Origin: SVTX01 sp045542075
GTDB taxonomy: Bacteria > Bacillota > Clostridia > Oscillospirales > CAG-272
Length of the DNA: 30,706 bases
Direction of reading: 5' to 3'
Assembly (NCBI GenBank): GCA_045542075.1
Contig: JAZQKI010000011.1
Span: 1-30,706, forward strand
Part shown: in pieces, positions 24,233-30,491 of the stretch
Numbering within the stretch: the stretch's first letter is position 1
How the letters are laid out: each line of letters opens with the position of its first letter
Notes under the pieces: model-generated
Told to the model about the DNA's origin: nothing
The model's input: only the letters and a program-made list of their open reading frames with translations
The model's database searches: none
Translations under genes and position numbers: made by a program

Positions 24233-25894
24233 ATGGCACTTACACTTAGAAAATCTAATTTTGACGGCGTTAAGGGTCCCGTTGTGACAATCGTTATGGA
24301 CGGCGTGGGACTTGCTCCCGACACTGTTTCCAATGCGGTTGCAGGCGCTTATACTCCCAATCTCGATAGCCTTATGGCAAAATATCCTACCGTTTCCCTC
24401 AAGGCTCACGGTACGGCAGTCGGACTCCCCTCCGATGACGACATGGGTAACTCCGAGGTCGGACACAATGCTCTCGGCGCAGGTCAGGTCTTTGCTCAGG
24501 GCGCAAAGCTGGTTACACAGTCTATTGAGACGGGCAAGATGTTTGCGTCGAATACGTGGCAGGAGATCACCTCTAACGTAAAGAATAATAACTCCACCCT
24601 TCATTTCCTCGGTCTTTTCTCGGACGGAAACGTTCACTCTCACATTGACCACCTCAAGGCGATGATAGTTCGCGCAAAGGAAGAAGGTATATCCAATATC
24701 AGAATTCACATTCTTATTGACGGTCGTGACGTCGGTGAGACAAGCGCTCTTGAATATATCAATCCCTTTGAGGAGTTTATTGCAACCCTGTCCGACGAAA
24801 ATTGTAGCATTAAGATCGCATCGGGCGGCGGAAGAATGAAGATAACCATGGACAGATACGAGGCAAACTGGGCTATGGTCGAGCTTGGCTGGAAGACGCA
24901 CGTGCTTGGTGAGGGCAGACAGTTCAGCTCCGCTGCCGAGGCTGTTGAGACCTACAGAGCTGAGTACAAGGTTATAGACCAGGACCTTCCCCCCTTTGTT
25001 ATTGCAAAGGACGGCAAGCCCGTTGGCACTATTGAGGACGGCGACAGCGTAGTATTCTTTAACTTCCGCGGTGACCGTTCCATTGAGATTTCCAAGACCT
25101 TTGACGCTCCCGCGGGCGAGTTTGATAAGTTTGACAGAGTACGTGTGCCCGCTGTTGTTTTTGCAGGTATGCTTGAATACGACGGCGACCTTCACATTCC
25201 CCACAAGTACCTTGTGTCTCCCCCCGAGATAACCGAGACTATGGGTGAATACCTTGCAGGCACAGGTGTGAAGCAGTATGCAATCTCCGAGACACAGAAG
25301 TACGGTCACGTAACATATTTCTGGAACGGTAACAAGTCGGGCAAGTTCTCCGACGAGCTTGAAACTTACGTTGAGGTTCCCTCTGACGTAGTTCCTTTTG
25401 AGCAGAGGCCCTGGATGAAGTGCGCGGAGATCACCGACAAGCTCATCGAGGCTCTTGAGGCGGGTGAATACGATTACTACCGCGTAAACTTCCCTAACGG
25501 CGATATGGTAGGTCACACGGGTTCTCTGGCGGCTACTCGCTGCTCCATGGAGGCTCTTGACCTTCAGCTTGGCAGAATCCTTCCTGTAGTTGATAAGCTC
25601 GGCGGTGTGGCTGTTATTACCGCAGACCACGGAAACGCTGACGAGATGTATGAGATGGACAAAAAGGCGGGTCAGCCCAAGGTTGGCAAGGATGGCAAGA
25701 TGAAGGCAAAAACAAGCCACACTCTCAATCCCGTTCCCTGCATCATTTACGATAACACCGATGCAAAAGACCATTACACTGTTAAGGCAGACAACGGTCA
25801 GTTTGGACTTTCAAACGTTGCCGCTACTATGGTAAATCTTATGGGTTACGAAGCCCCCGAAAAGTGGGATGAGAGCATAATCGAGCTTAAGTAA
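24233..25894 (+). CDS. gpmI: 2,3-bisphosphoglycerate-independent phosphoglycerate mutase GpmI
   Basis: GpmI interconverts 3- and 2-phosphoglycerate in glycolysis through a phosphoserine intermediate and two manganese ions. The protein has 553 residues, about 40 longer than the common form. The nucleophile is S74 in MGNSEVGHNALGAG. Other motifs are DGRDVGETSALEY, FRGDRSIE, NFPNGDMVGHTGSLAAT and the metal site ITADHGNADEM. Part of the extra length is a lysine-rich insertion just after the last motif (KKAGQPKVGKDGKMKAKTS). AAAGGA precedes the ATG. Codon choice (GAG, AAG, GAC, CTC) is more biased than in its neighbours, as in highly expressed genes; this bias also opens a long false frame on the other strand. 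Confidence 0.97.
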   Translation: MALTLRKSNFDGVKGPVVTIVMDGVGLAPDTVSNAVAGAYTPNLDSLMAKYPTVSLKAHGTAVGLPSDDDMGNSEVGHNALGAGQVFAQGAKLVTQSIETGKMFASNTWQEITSNVKNNNSTLHFLGLFSDGNVHSHIDHLKAMIVRAKEEGISNIRIHILIDGRDVGETSALEYINPFEEFIATLSDENCSIKIASGGGRMKITMDRYEANWAMVELGWKTHVLGEGRQFSSAAEAVETYRAEYKVIDQDLPPFVIAKDGKPVGTIEDGDSVVFFNFRGDRSIEISKTFDAPAGEFDKFDRVRVPAVVFAGMLEYDGDLHIPHKYLVSPPEITETMGEYLAGTGVKQYAISETQKYGHVTYFWNGNKSGKFSDELETYVEVPSDVVPFEQRPWMKCAEITDKLIEALEAGEYDYYRVNFPNGDMVGHTGSLAATRCSMEALDLQLGRILPVVDKLGGVAVITADHGNADEMYEMDKKAGQPKVGKDGKMKAKTSHTLNPVPCIIYDNTDAKDHYTVKADNGQFGLSNVAATMVNLMGYEAPEKWDESIIELK

Positions 25895-25906
25895 TATGAA
25901 AAATAT

Positions 25907-25936
25907 AAGGGACAGACAATCGTCTGTCCCTTTTTT
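25907..25936. terminator. Terminator after gpmI, shared with the 36-residue peptide gene
   Basis: AAGGGACAGAC (25907-25917) pairs perfectly with GTCTGTCCCTT (25922-25932) around AATC. Six T follow on the plus strand. On the minus strand TTATATTTTT follows, and the small peptide gene stops five bases before the stem, so it probably serves both. Confidence 0.92.
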
Positions 25937-25940
25937 GTAT

Positions 25941-26051
25941 TTACTTTTTCTTTCTGAACGCTATGAATGATGCGCAAAGCATACTGATTGCCACCATAAT
26001 TGCGCTTGCACTCGCGATAAGCGAGCTGCATCCGCTTCCAATACCTGCCAT
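25941..26051 (-). CDS. 36-residue single-helix membrane peptide
   Basis: This small gene has an ATG at 26051 and a TAA at 25943-25941. AAAGGAGGT lies nine bases before the ATG, one of the best ribosome sites in the window. The peptide starts MAGIGSGCSSL, continues as one hydrophobic helix (about 11-32) and ends in RKKK, which predicts an outside N-terminus and an inside C-terminus. It has its own consensus promoter (26091-26120) and terminator, so it is a complete independent transcription unit. Function is unknown. A short membrane regulator, a toxin-like peptide or a partner of the neighbouring ABC transporter are all possible, and nothing in the sequence chooses between them. Confidence 0.65.
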   Translation of the reverse strand: MAGIGSGCSSLIASASAIMVAISMLCASFIAFRKKK

Positions 26052-26090
26052 AATAATTCAACCTCCTTTGAGAAATATTTGGTCAATATC

Positions 26091-26120
26091 ATTATAGCAT
26101 ACGGCAAGCCTGTGTGTCAA
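26091..26120 (-). promoter_or_regulatory. Consensus promoter of the 36-residue peptide gene
   Basis: On the minus strand a perfect TTGACA (26120-26115) and a perfect TATAAT (26096-26091) are separated by 18 bases, 40 bases before the ATG. The -35 box sits inside an imperfect inverted repeat (ACGGC at 26101-26105, GCCGT at 26121-26125) that also overlaps the stop of the XRE gene and could bind a regulator. Confidence 0.85.
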
Positions 26121-26124
26121 GCCG

Positions 26125-26739
26125 TTATTCGTCCCTGCTTATTCTCTTTTTTTGCCAGGACATTTTGTGACATTTGGGGCATTTCATATATCTTGTTCTG
26201 CCCGAGTGCATAGCAAAGAACACACTGCTATACGTCGGAACGTATCTGTGTCCGCATTTGGCACATTCATAATACCCTGCCGTTTGCTCGATCATTATAC
26301 CAAAAGCGCAGCCTGCCATTCCGATGGCAAAACCGGATACAACGAGGAGTACTCTCAGCCAAGCCTCCATATTTACAAACGAAGCTATAAACGAAAAGCC
26401 GAGCAAGACTGTCATTGACAATACGCCTATTACTATTTCAAGCATTAAAAGCCTTTTGTCAGCCTGTTCTTTTTGTATTACCATTTGGAGCGTGGTTTTT
26501 TCAAGCTGTTTCTTATAGCTATCCGTTGTCATTATCTCACCGCAGAGCAGATCATTGACGGTAATATCCAGTATTTCGCACAGCTTAAGCATTATGGAAG
26601 AATCCGGCATAGACTTTCCCGTTTCCCATTTGGATACTGCCCTGTCGGTAATATTTAATTTTTCTGCCAGCTGCGCTTGTGTTAAATTTGCCTGTCTTCT
26701 GCGCTCGGCAATAAATCTGCCGATCTTTATCTGATCCAT
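26125..26739 (-). CDS. XRE-type regulator with two membrane helices and a C-terminal zinc ribbon
   Basis: This 204-residue protein starts with an XRE/Cro helix-turn-helix (about residues 6-62; LTQAQLAEKLNITDRAVSKWETGKSMPD is the core). A short linker (67-90) leads to two membrane helices at about 97-120 and 128-152. The C-terminal tail has CAKC and CPKC, a four-cysteine zinc-ribbon pattern. So the DNA-binding domain is tethered to the membrane, and the ribbon is probably also in the cytoplasm. It follows the ABC permease gene by 32 bases, has AAAGGAG before its ATG, and probably controls the transporter operon in response to a membrane signal. Target and signal are inferred. Confidence 0.88.
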   Translation of the reverse strand: MDQIKIGRFIAERRRQANLTQAQLAEKLNITDRAVSKWETGKSMPDSSIMLKLCEILDITVNDLLCGEIMTTDSYKKQLEKTTLQMVIQKEQADKRLLMLEIVIGVLSMTVLLGFSFIASFVNMEAWLRVLLVVSGFAIGMAGCAFGIMIEQTAGYYECAKCGHRYVPTYSSVFFAMHSGRTRYMKCPKCHKMSWQKKRISRDE

Positions 26740-26771
26740 AAATTCTCCTTTGCGATTTGAGGGCGTGAGCT

Positions 26772-27575
26772 TTATTTAAGCTCTGATTTTTTGAATATAA
26801 AGTATCCCGCAAGCACGTCTGCGACAATATATACCGCGCAGGATATATATATAGTGAGAAGGCTTGAAGGCTCGGAATTCATATTTGTAAGTTCAACAAG
26901 CTGATACAGGGGCATAAGCAATGTGAAATTGAACGAGCCCTTTATCATAATGTCAACGATAGGCACAATGGTTTCAAAAAGAATGAACGAGCCAATGTAT
27001 ATGAGCATTGACGGAGCAGTTTTTTGCGTTGCAAACACGAGCATGTGACCCGTGGAAACAATAGCGAGATATACGGGGATCTGCTTCAAGGTTATAAGCA
27101 GAATGTTCCCTATTTCAGACGCTGAAGGCGTTGAGGCGAGGAATAAATATCCGAAAAGTGCCGATACAAGCGCATAAAAGATAACTGCTATAATTGTCCA
27201 CGCATAAGACGTCAGTAGCTTTGACGTGTAAATAAGATTTTTGGATTTTCCGATAGAAAGAAGATTTTTGACCGTGCCTGAGGAAAAGTCAAACGCGGAC
27301 ACAACCAAAAAGACAACAATAAGAACGTAGATAAGTGTGTCGGATTGCAGATTTATTAAGGTCATATCGTAGCCGTTATTTGCGATTGAGCCAAGCATAG
27401 CAAGCGACTCTGCCGATTCACCCAAAATCGCTGACAAGTCCATCTCCATAAGATGCTTGAGTCCCGCAAACAGACCTGTGACGATAGCTACCATAAGCAC
27501 AATAATAAGCGGCATGATCCAAAGGGATTTGGATCTTTTTATTCTTTTTATATCTGCCAATATAAGATTAAGCAT
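26772..27575 (-). CDS. ABC-2 type transporter permease
   Basis: The start is the ATG at 27575, eight bases after GGAGG; the GTG at 27584 overlaps that site. This gives 267 residues with six hydrophobic segments. The first (after MLNLILADIKRIKRSKSLWIM) is followed by a long outside loop, and the SAFDFSSGTVKNLLSIGKSKN stretch at about 97-117 is the conserved coupling region of bacteriocin/antibiotic-type ABC-2 permeases. It overlaps the end of the ATPase gene by eight bases. With the ATPase it should form an exporter or resistance pump of the BcrAB/LanFEG kind; the substrate is unknown. Confidence 0.88.
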   Translation of the reverse strand: MLNLILADIKRIKRSKSLWIMPLIIVLMVAIVTGLFAGLKHLMEMDLSAILGESAESLAMLGSIANNGYDMTLINLQSDTLIYVLIVVFLVVSAFDFSSGTVKNLLSIGKSKNLIYTSKLLTSYAWTIIAVIFYALVSALFGYLFLASTPSASEIGNILLITLKQIPVYLAIVSTGHMLVFATQKTAPSMLIYIGSFILFETIVPIVDIMIKGSFNFTLLMPLYQLVELTNMNSEPSSLLTIYISCAVYIVADVLAGYFIFKKSELK

Positions 27576-28473
27576 TTTTAGCACCTCCTATTGCCTTGAG
27601 GAATACGTCCTCAAGCGAGGTTTTTATCTGATATATAGAGGATATGCGGATTTTTCTCTCGACCATTTTTTCAAGGAAGGAATTTATGTCATCGCTAAGG
27701 GTTATTTCGTAAGTTCCACCGTGCGCAGAATAAGAATATTCGTGTTCCGAAAGCATATTCTCAAGCGCCTGTGCATGCTCTTTTTCGACCTTCAGGCAGA
27801 GTTTGTCCTGGCGAAGCTTTTGTAGCTGGTCGTCGGTAAGCTCCTTTAGAAACTTTCCGTTGTCAACTATTCCGTATTTTGTCGCAATTTGCGAAAGCTC
27901 GGAGAGTATGTGGCTGCATATAAGGAATGTGACTCCCTGCTGATTGAGCTGGTAAATAACGTCTCTCAGCTCAAGTATGCCTATGGGGTCAAGACCGTTT
28001 GTGGGCTCGTCAAGTATGATAAACTCAGGAGAATTCATCATAGCGAACGCGATACCGAGACGCTGCTTCATTCCAAGGGAAAACTGACGGAAGGTCTGCT
28101 TTGATTTAGGGTCTAAATGCACCTTTGCGAGCAGTCCGTCGATAAGCTCCTTATCCTTTATTCCCATTACCGTGGCATAATATTCAAGATTTTGTCTTGC
28201 GGTAAGATTGGGCGAGAATGAGGGGTTCTCAATGACGGAGCCGATGCGGTGTCTCTTTGTATCAAGATCACGCTCGTCGCCGAAAAGCTGAAGCGAGCCG
28301 CTTGTGGGCATAGTTATACCTGCGATTATTTTTATCAGCGTGGATTTACCTGCGCCGTTAACGCCTATAAGACCGTATATATCCCCCTTATTTATGGTTA
28401 TATTGAAGTCTTTGAGCGCATGCTTGTTTTTGTACTTTTTGTTCAGGTTTATAGTTTGAACTACTACGGACAT
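27568..28473 (-). CDS. ABC transporter ATP-binding protein (BcrA-like)
   Basis: This 301-residue protein has Walker A GVNGAGKST (about 37-45), the signature FSLGMKQRLG, Walker B FIILDEPTNGLDP and the switch histidine in CSHILSEL. The C-terminal 80 residues have the extra domain seen in the COG1131/BcrA group that works with single ABC-2 permeases in peptide-antibiotic resistance or lantibiotic immunity. GGAGG lies four bases before the ATG. It is the first gene of the operon, behind a near-consensus promoter at 28505-28533. Confidence 0.93.
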   Translation of the reverse strand: MSVVVQTINLNKKYKNKHALKDFNITINKGDIYGLIGVNGAGKSTLIKIIAGITMPTSGSLQLFGDERDLDTKRHRIGSVIENPSFSPNLTARQNLEYYATVMGIKDKELIDGLLAKVHLDPKSKQTFRQFSLGMKQRLGIAFAMMNSPEFIILDEPTNGLDPIGILELRDVIYQLNQQGVTFLICSHILSELSQIATKYGIVDNGKFLKELTDDQLQKLRQDKLCLKVEKEHAQALENMLSEHEYSYSAHGGTYEITLSDDINSFLEKMVERKIRISSIYQIKTSLEDVFLKAIGGAKNA

Positions 28474-28504
28474 ATTTCCTCCTGTTTTATATCGTTATGA
28501 CACA

Positions 28505-28533
28505 ATTATACTTTGTTTTGGGCCAAACGTCAA
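28505..28533 (-). promoter_or_regulatory. Promoter of the ABC-XRE operon
   Basis: On the minus strand TTGACG (28533-28528) and a perfect TATAAT (28510-28505) are spaced by 17 bases, about 30 bases before the ATPase start. A perfect 7-bp inverted repeat lies just upstream at 28542-28573. Confidence 0.82.
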
Positions 28534-28541
28534 CATACCGT

Positions 28542-28573
28542 CAGTTGAGTATATGGTTTTTTCTATTCAACTG
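28542..28573 (-). repeat. Inverted repeat between the DUF6440 stop and the ABC promoter
   Basis: CAGTTGA (28542-28548) and TCAACTG (28567-28573) are perfect complements separated by 18 bases. The repeat starts at the base after the DUF6440 stop codon and ends nine bases before the -35 box of the ABC promoter. With no U tract on the minus strand it is a poor terminator; it may instead bind a regulator such as the XRE protein. Confidence 0.4.
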
Positions 28574-28762
28574 TTAGTTTTCTGTCGGAACGGGGGTGAT
28601 TACAGGCTTGCCCTCGCCGTCAAGCAGAGGCGTAAGGCCGCCAGAATATCCGTTTTGAATGAATACGTAGTTTACACCCGTCTCGGTGTCCACCCAGATC
28701 TGAATATCGCTTGAAAAGCCGCTTTGGGTGTATGCTTTAATAAATCTTTTTTCTTTTGACAT
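28574..28762 (-). CDS. DUF6440 family small protein
   Basis: This 62-residue protein matches from memory the DUF6440 pattern: an aromatic N-terminal strand, IWVDTETGVNYVFI, then GYSGGLTPLLDGEGKPV. The family is a small soluble domain of unknown function, common in Clostridia and often next to membrane proteins. GGAGG lies eight bases before the ATG. It is the last gene of a four-gene unit starting with DUF4177 and begins 39 bases after the methyltransferase-like gene. No catalytic residues are evident. Confidence 0.8.
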   Translation of the reverse strand: MSKEKRFIKAYTQSGFSSDIQIWVDTETGVNYVFIQNGYSGGLTPLLDGEGKPVITPVPTEN

Positions 28763-28801
28763 AAATTTGTCCTCCGTGCGTATTTTTTATAAAATAAATT
28801 T

Positions 28802-29473
28802 TTACCAAATAAACGGTATCAAGCGATATTTGACTTTCTGCTTATATTCGCTATAACCGTTGAGTTCTTTTTCGAGGAATTTTTCCTCACCCCTGATTCT
28901 TTTTGCGATTATAAAAGGATATGCAAGAAAAATCAAAAATGAAAATATTGAGCCAAGCACCAATGGCATTGATAAAAACAAAAGTAAGGTAACGCTATAC
29001 ATTGGGTGTCTGACTATGCCGTAGAGTCCCGTGTCGATGACCTTTTGGTTTTTTTGGACTTCAATAGTTCGGCTAAGGTATGTATTTTCTCGCAGCACCT
29101 CCGCGTAAAGAACGTAAGCTATGATAAACACGACCGCCGCGCCGATGGATACGCCCAAAGGTACCTTGAACCAATTAAATCGGTAGTCAAGCCCTGCTAC
29201 GACAAAGCCGACGAGGAACATAAGCCCGCTCAATTTTATAACAAGGCTCTGATCGTTTTGTTTTTCCTTGGCGTTAAGTCGCTTCCCCAACAGCTCGGGG
29301 TTTACAAACATCATAATAATTCCTGCCGCAAACATCGGCACAAACAAAATACCCATAAGTATCCAGCCGTTTATGTATGCAAAAGAGCCTGCGGGCAGGA
29401 AAATCAGGACGCCCACCAAGACAATGCCAAGCAAAAATTTGATTATTGCCTGAAAAAATAACTTCACCGTCAT
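28802..29473 (-). CDS. ICMT-like membrane methyltransferase family protein
   Basis: This 223-residue protein has about five to six membrane helices. Near the C-terminus it carries GLYGIVRHPMY at about 149-159 and then RGEEKFLEKELNGYSEYK at about 193-210, the paired motif of the isoprenylcysteine carboxyl methyltransferase/PEMT/NnrU superfamily in which the RHP and E...Y residues bind S-adenosylmethionine. The natural substrate of bacterial members is generally unknown; phospholipid or isoprenoid methylation is possible. GGGGGA precedes the ATG. It follows a small membrane protein gene by 15 bases. Confidence 0.88.
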   Translation of the reverse strand: MTVKLFFQAIIKFLLGIVLVGVLIFLPAGSFAYINGWILMGILFVPMFAAGIIMMFVNPELLGKRLNAKEKQNDQSLVIKLSGLMFLVGFVVAGLDYRFNWFKVPLGVSIGAAVVFIIAYVLYAEVLRENTYLSRTIEVQKNQKVIDTGLYGIVRHPMYSVTLLLFLSMPLVLGSIFSFLIFLAYPFIIAKRIRGEEKFLEKELNGYSEYKQKVKYRLIPFIW

Positions 29474-29488
29474 ATAAATCCCCCGTGA

Positions 29489-29827
29489 TTACTGTTTTGA
29501 ACGCGTTATTAACGCGCTGATGAGGGTTGCAAGACCGCCGATCATGAGATACCCTGCGCAATATATGAGGAACGCGGGCTCGCCTATTTCAAAGAATATC
29601 CACACTCCTGCCAAAAACAACGCTGCGGTTATAATGGGAAGCGGCCACAGGAGTCTGACTTCTCTGCCCGCGAATACGCCGCAGACAGCGGAAAAGACGG
29701 GATTTATCGCAAAGAACAATATAAAGCAAATTGCCATTCCCGCGTCCCCTGCAAAGCTTACCGCAAGCCACGGAAATCCTATCATTAAAACTACCGCCAA
29801 AGCAGTCCAGAAAAGAAACTTTTTCAT
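29489..29827 (-). CDS. Small four-helix membrane protein of unknown function
   Basis: I do not recognise this family. The protein has 112 residues with four hydrophobic segments (about 4-24, 30-52, 60-80 and 86-107), short loops, and a C-terminal RSKQ. The basic turn AGREVRLLWPLP sits between the second and third helices. The ribosome site is weak (AAGG), and the gene begins nine bases after the DUF4177 stop, so it is probably translated by coupling. It is co-transcribed with the ICMT-like gene. Nothing indicates a substrate. Confidence 0.75.
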   Translation of the reverse strand: MKKFLFWTALAVVLMIGFPWLAVSFAGDAGMAICFILFFAINPVFSAVCGVFAGREVRLLWPLPIITAALFLAGVWIFFEIGEPAFLIYCAGYLMIGGLATLISALITRSKQ

Positions 29828-29836
29828 AAGGCAACC

Positions 29837-30046
29837 TTACAGTTCTCTTTCGAAGATAATTTGATAGCAATAAGGCTCGTATTTGTATGTCTTTTCGTCG
29901 AATGGAACTACAACTTGTTTCAGCCTCCAGCCTTGCTCCGCTTCCTCTATGATTATTTGTTTACATTTTTCAAAAGTATCGCCTTTCTTTACTTTAAAGC
30001 CAAACTCACTATGAACTTCCACAAATTTGTATTCATATTTCTTCAT
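29837..30046 (-). CDS. DUF4177 family small protein
   Basis: The start is the ATG at 30046, seven bases after GGAGG; the frame is open to 30082 without a ribosome site. The 69-residue protein has the DUF4177 pattern: MKKYEYKFVEV at the start, then a helix ending EAEQGWRLKQVV, and a last strand YCYQIIFERE. DUF4177 is a small alpha/beta domain of unknown function found in many Bacillota. It is the first gene of its unit, behind the promoter at 30087-30115. Confidence 0.85.
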   Translation of the reverse strand: MKKYEYKFVEVHSEFGFKVKKGDTFEKCKQIIIEEAEQGWRLKQVVVPFDEKTYKYEPYCYQIIFEREL

Positions 30047-30086
30047 TTGGATACCTCCGTCAAATTCAAGTTTATCAAACAATCAC

Positions 30087-30115
30087 ATTATACCATATTT
30101 TTTACGAAAAGTAAA
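30087..30115 (-). promoter_or_regulatory. Promoter of the DUF4177-DUF6440 unit
   Basis: On the minus strand TTTACT (30115-30110) and a perfect TATAAT (30092-30087) are separated by 17 bases, about 40 bases before the DUF4177 start codon. Confidence 0.7.
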
Positions 30116-30150
30116 TAGGACGGCTTGAATTTTCCCTCAAACCGCCTATT

Positions 30151-30226
30151 GTAGGGCGGTTGCTTGCTGCCGCTGCTTTGTTTGATATTCTCTTTTTGTC
30201 ACGGCGGGAGCAAGCCCCCGCCCTAC
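30151..30226. repeat. GC-rich inverted-repeat element (REP/MITE-like)
   Basis: GTAGGGCGG (30151-30159) is matched by its perfect complement CCGCCCTAC (30218-30226), and GCTTGC/GCAAGC just inside also pair. The right arm holds its own hairpin, GGCGGG (30203-30208) with CCCGCC (30217-30222). The element is 76 bases long, much richer in G and C than its surroundings, and encodes nothing. The motif GTAGGGCGG-GGGCTTGC is one I recall as a dispersed intergenic repeat in gut Clostridia. No target-site duplication is evident. Confidence 0.6.
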
Positions 30227-30233
30227 GAAAAAA

Positions 30234-30263
30234 CAAAAAGCCCTGCCGTAGCAGAGCTTTTTG
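30234..30263 (-). terminator. Strong intrinsic terminator
   Basis: CAAAAAGC (30234-30241) pairs with GCTTTTTG (30256-30263), and CTGC pairs with GCAG inside after one mismatch. On the minus strand GCTTTTTGTTTTTT gives a long U tract. It would end transcripts from the kinase-like gene at the right edge after they cross the 10-bp repeat block. Confidence 0.8.
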
Positions 30264-30320
30264 TATATCGAAATAATCCCCAATGGGTGATTATCTCTTG
30301 GAGTTTTAAGAACACTGTTT

Positions 30321-30408
30321 GATATCGTGAATAACGTGAAATATCGTGTGATATCGTAGATTTATCGTGTGTTTTCGTGCGATATCGTGAATATCGTGAG
30401 TATCGTCG
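30321..30408. repeat. Tandem block of about nine 9-11 bp ATCGTG repeats
   Basis: The unit is close to GATATCGTGA, and about nine diverged copies follow each other with lengths of 10, 9, 10, 10, 11, 10, 10, 9 and 9 bases. The period is close to one helical turn. The gap 30047-30491 holds, in order, a promoter, the inverted-repeat element, a terminator, this block and a short palindrome; it has no convincing gene. Two short GGTGCAAAT/GGTGCAAC units on the minus strand adjoin the block at 30417-30436. Confidence 0.7.
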
Positions 30409-30469
30409 CATAAAGTGTTGCACCAAATTTGCACCAAAATCACACCAACGCTTAACGCCTATTCAGCTC

Positions 30470-30487
30470 GACAAATTGGAATTTGTC
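30470..30487. repeat. 18-bp palindrome after the kinase-like gene
   Basis: GACAAATT (30470-30477) and AATTTGTC (30480-30487) are perfect complements with two bases between them, starting five bases past the stop codon. There is no U tract, so it is more likely an RNA 3' stem or protein site than a terminator. Confidence 0.4.
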
Positions 30488-30491
30488 AGTA

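Noticed and set aside
24158..25774. A 538-residue open frame on the minus strand
   Set aside because: It lies antisense across gpmI, has no ribosome site, is rich in V/L/N/C in a way that mirrors GpmI codon bias, and matches no family I know.
25846..26061. A 71-residue minus-strand frame overlapping the 36-residue peptide gene
   Set aside because: Its TTG start directly abuts the ribosome site with no spacing, and it runs through the terminator into the 3' end of gpmI. The 36-residue frame uses the same ribosome site at proper spacing.
30321..30408. CRISPR array
   Set aside because: The units are about 10 bases and contiguous, with no spacers and no cas genes in the window.
30223..30426. 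A 67-residue minus-strand frame with RYSRY repeats
   Set aside because: It is the translation of the 10-bp repeat block and the terminator, has no ribosome site, and would read through a strong terminator hairpin.
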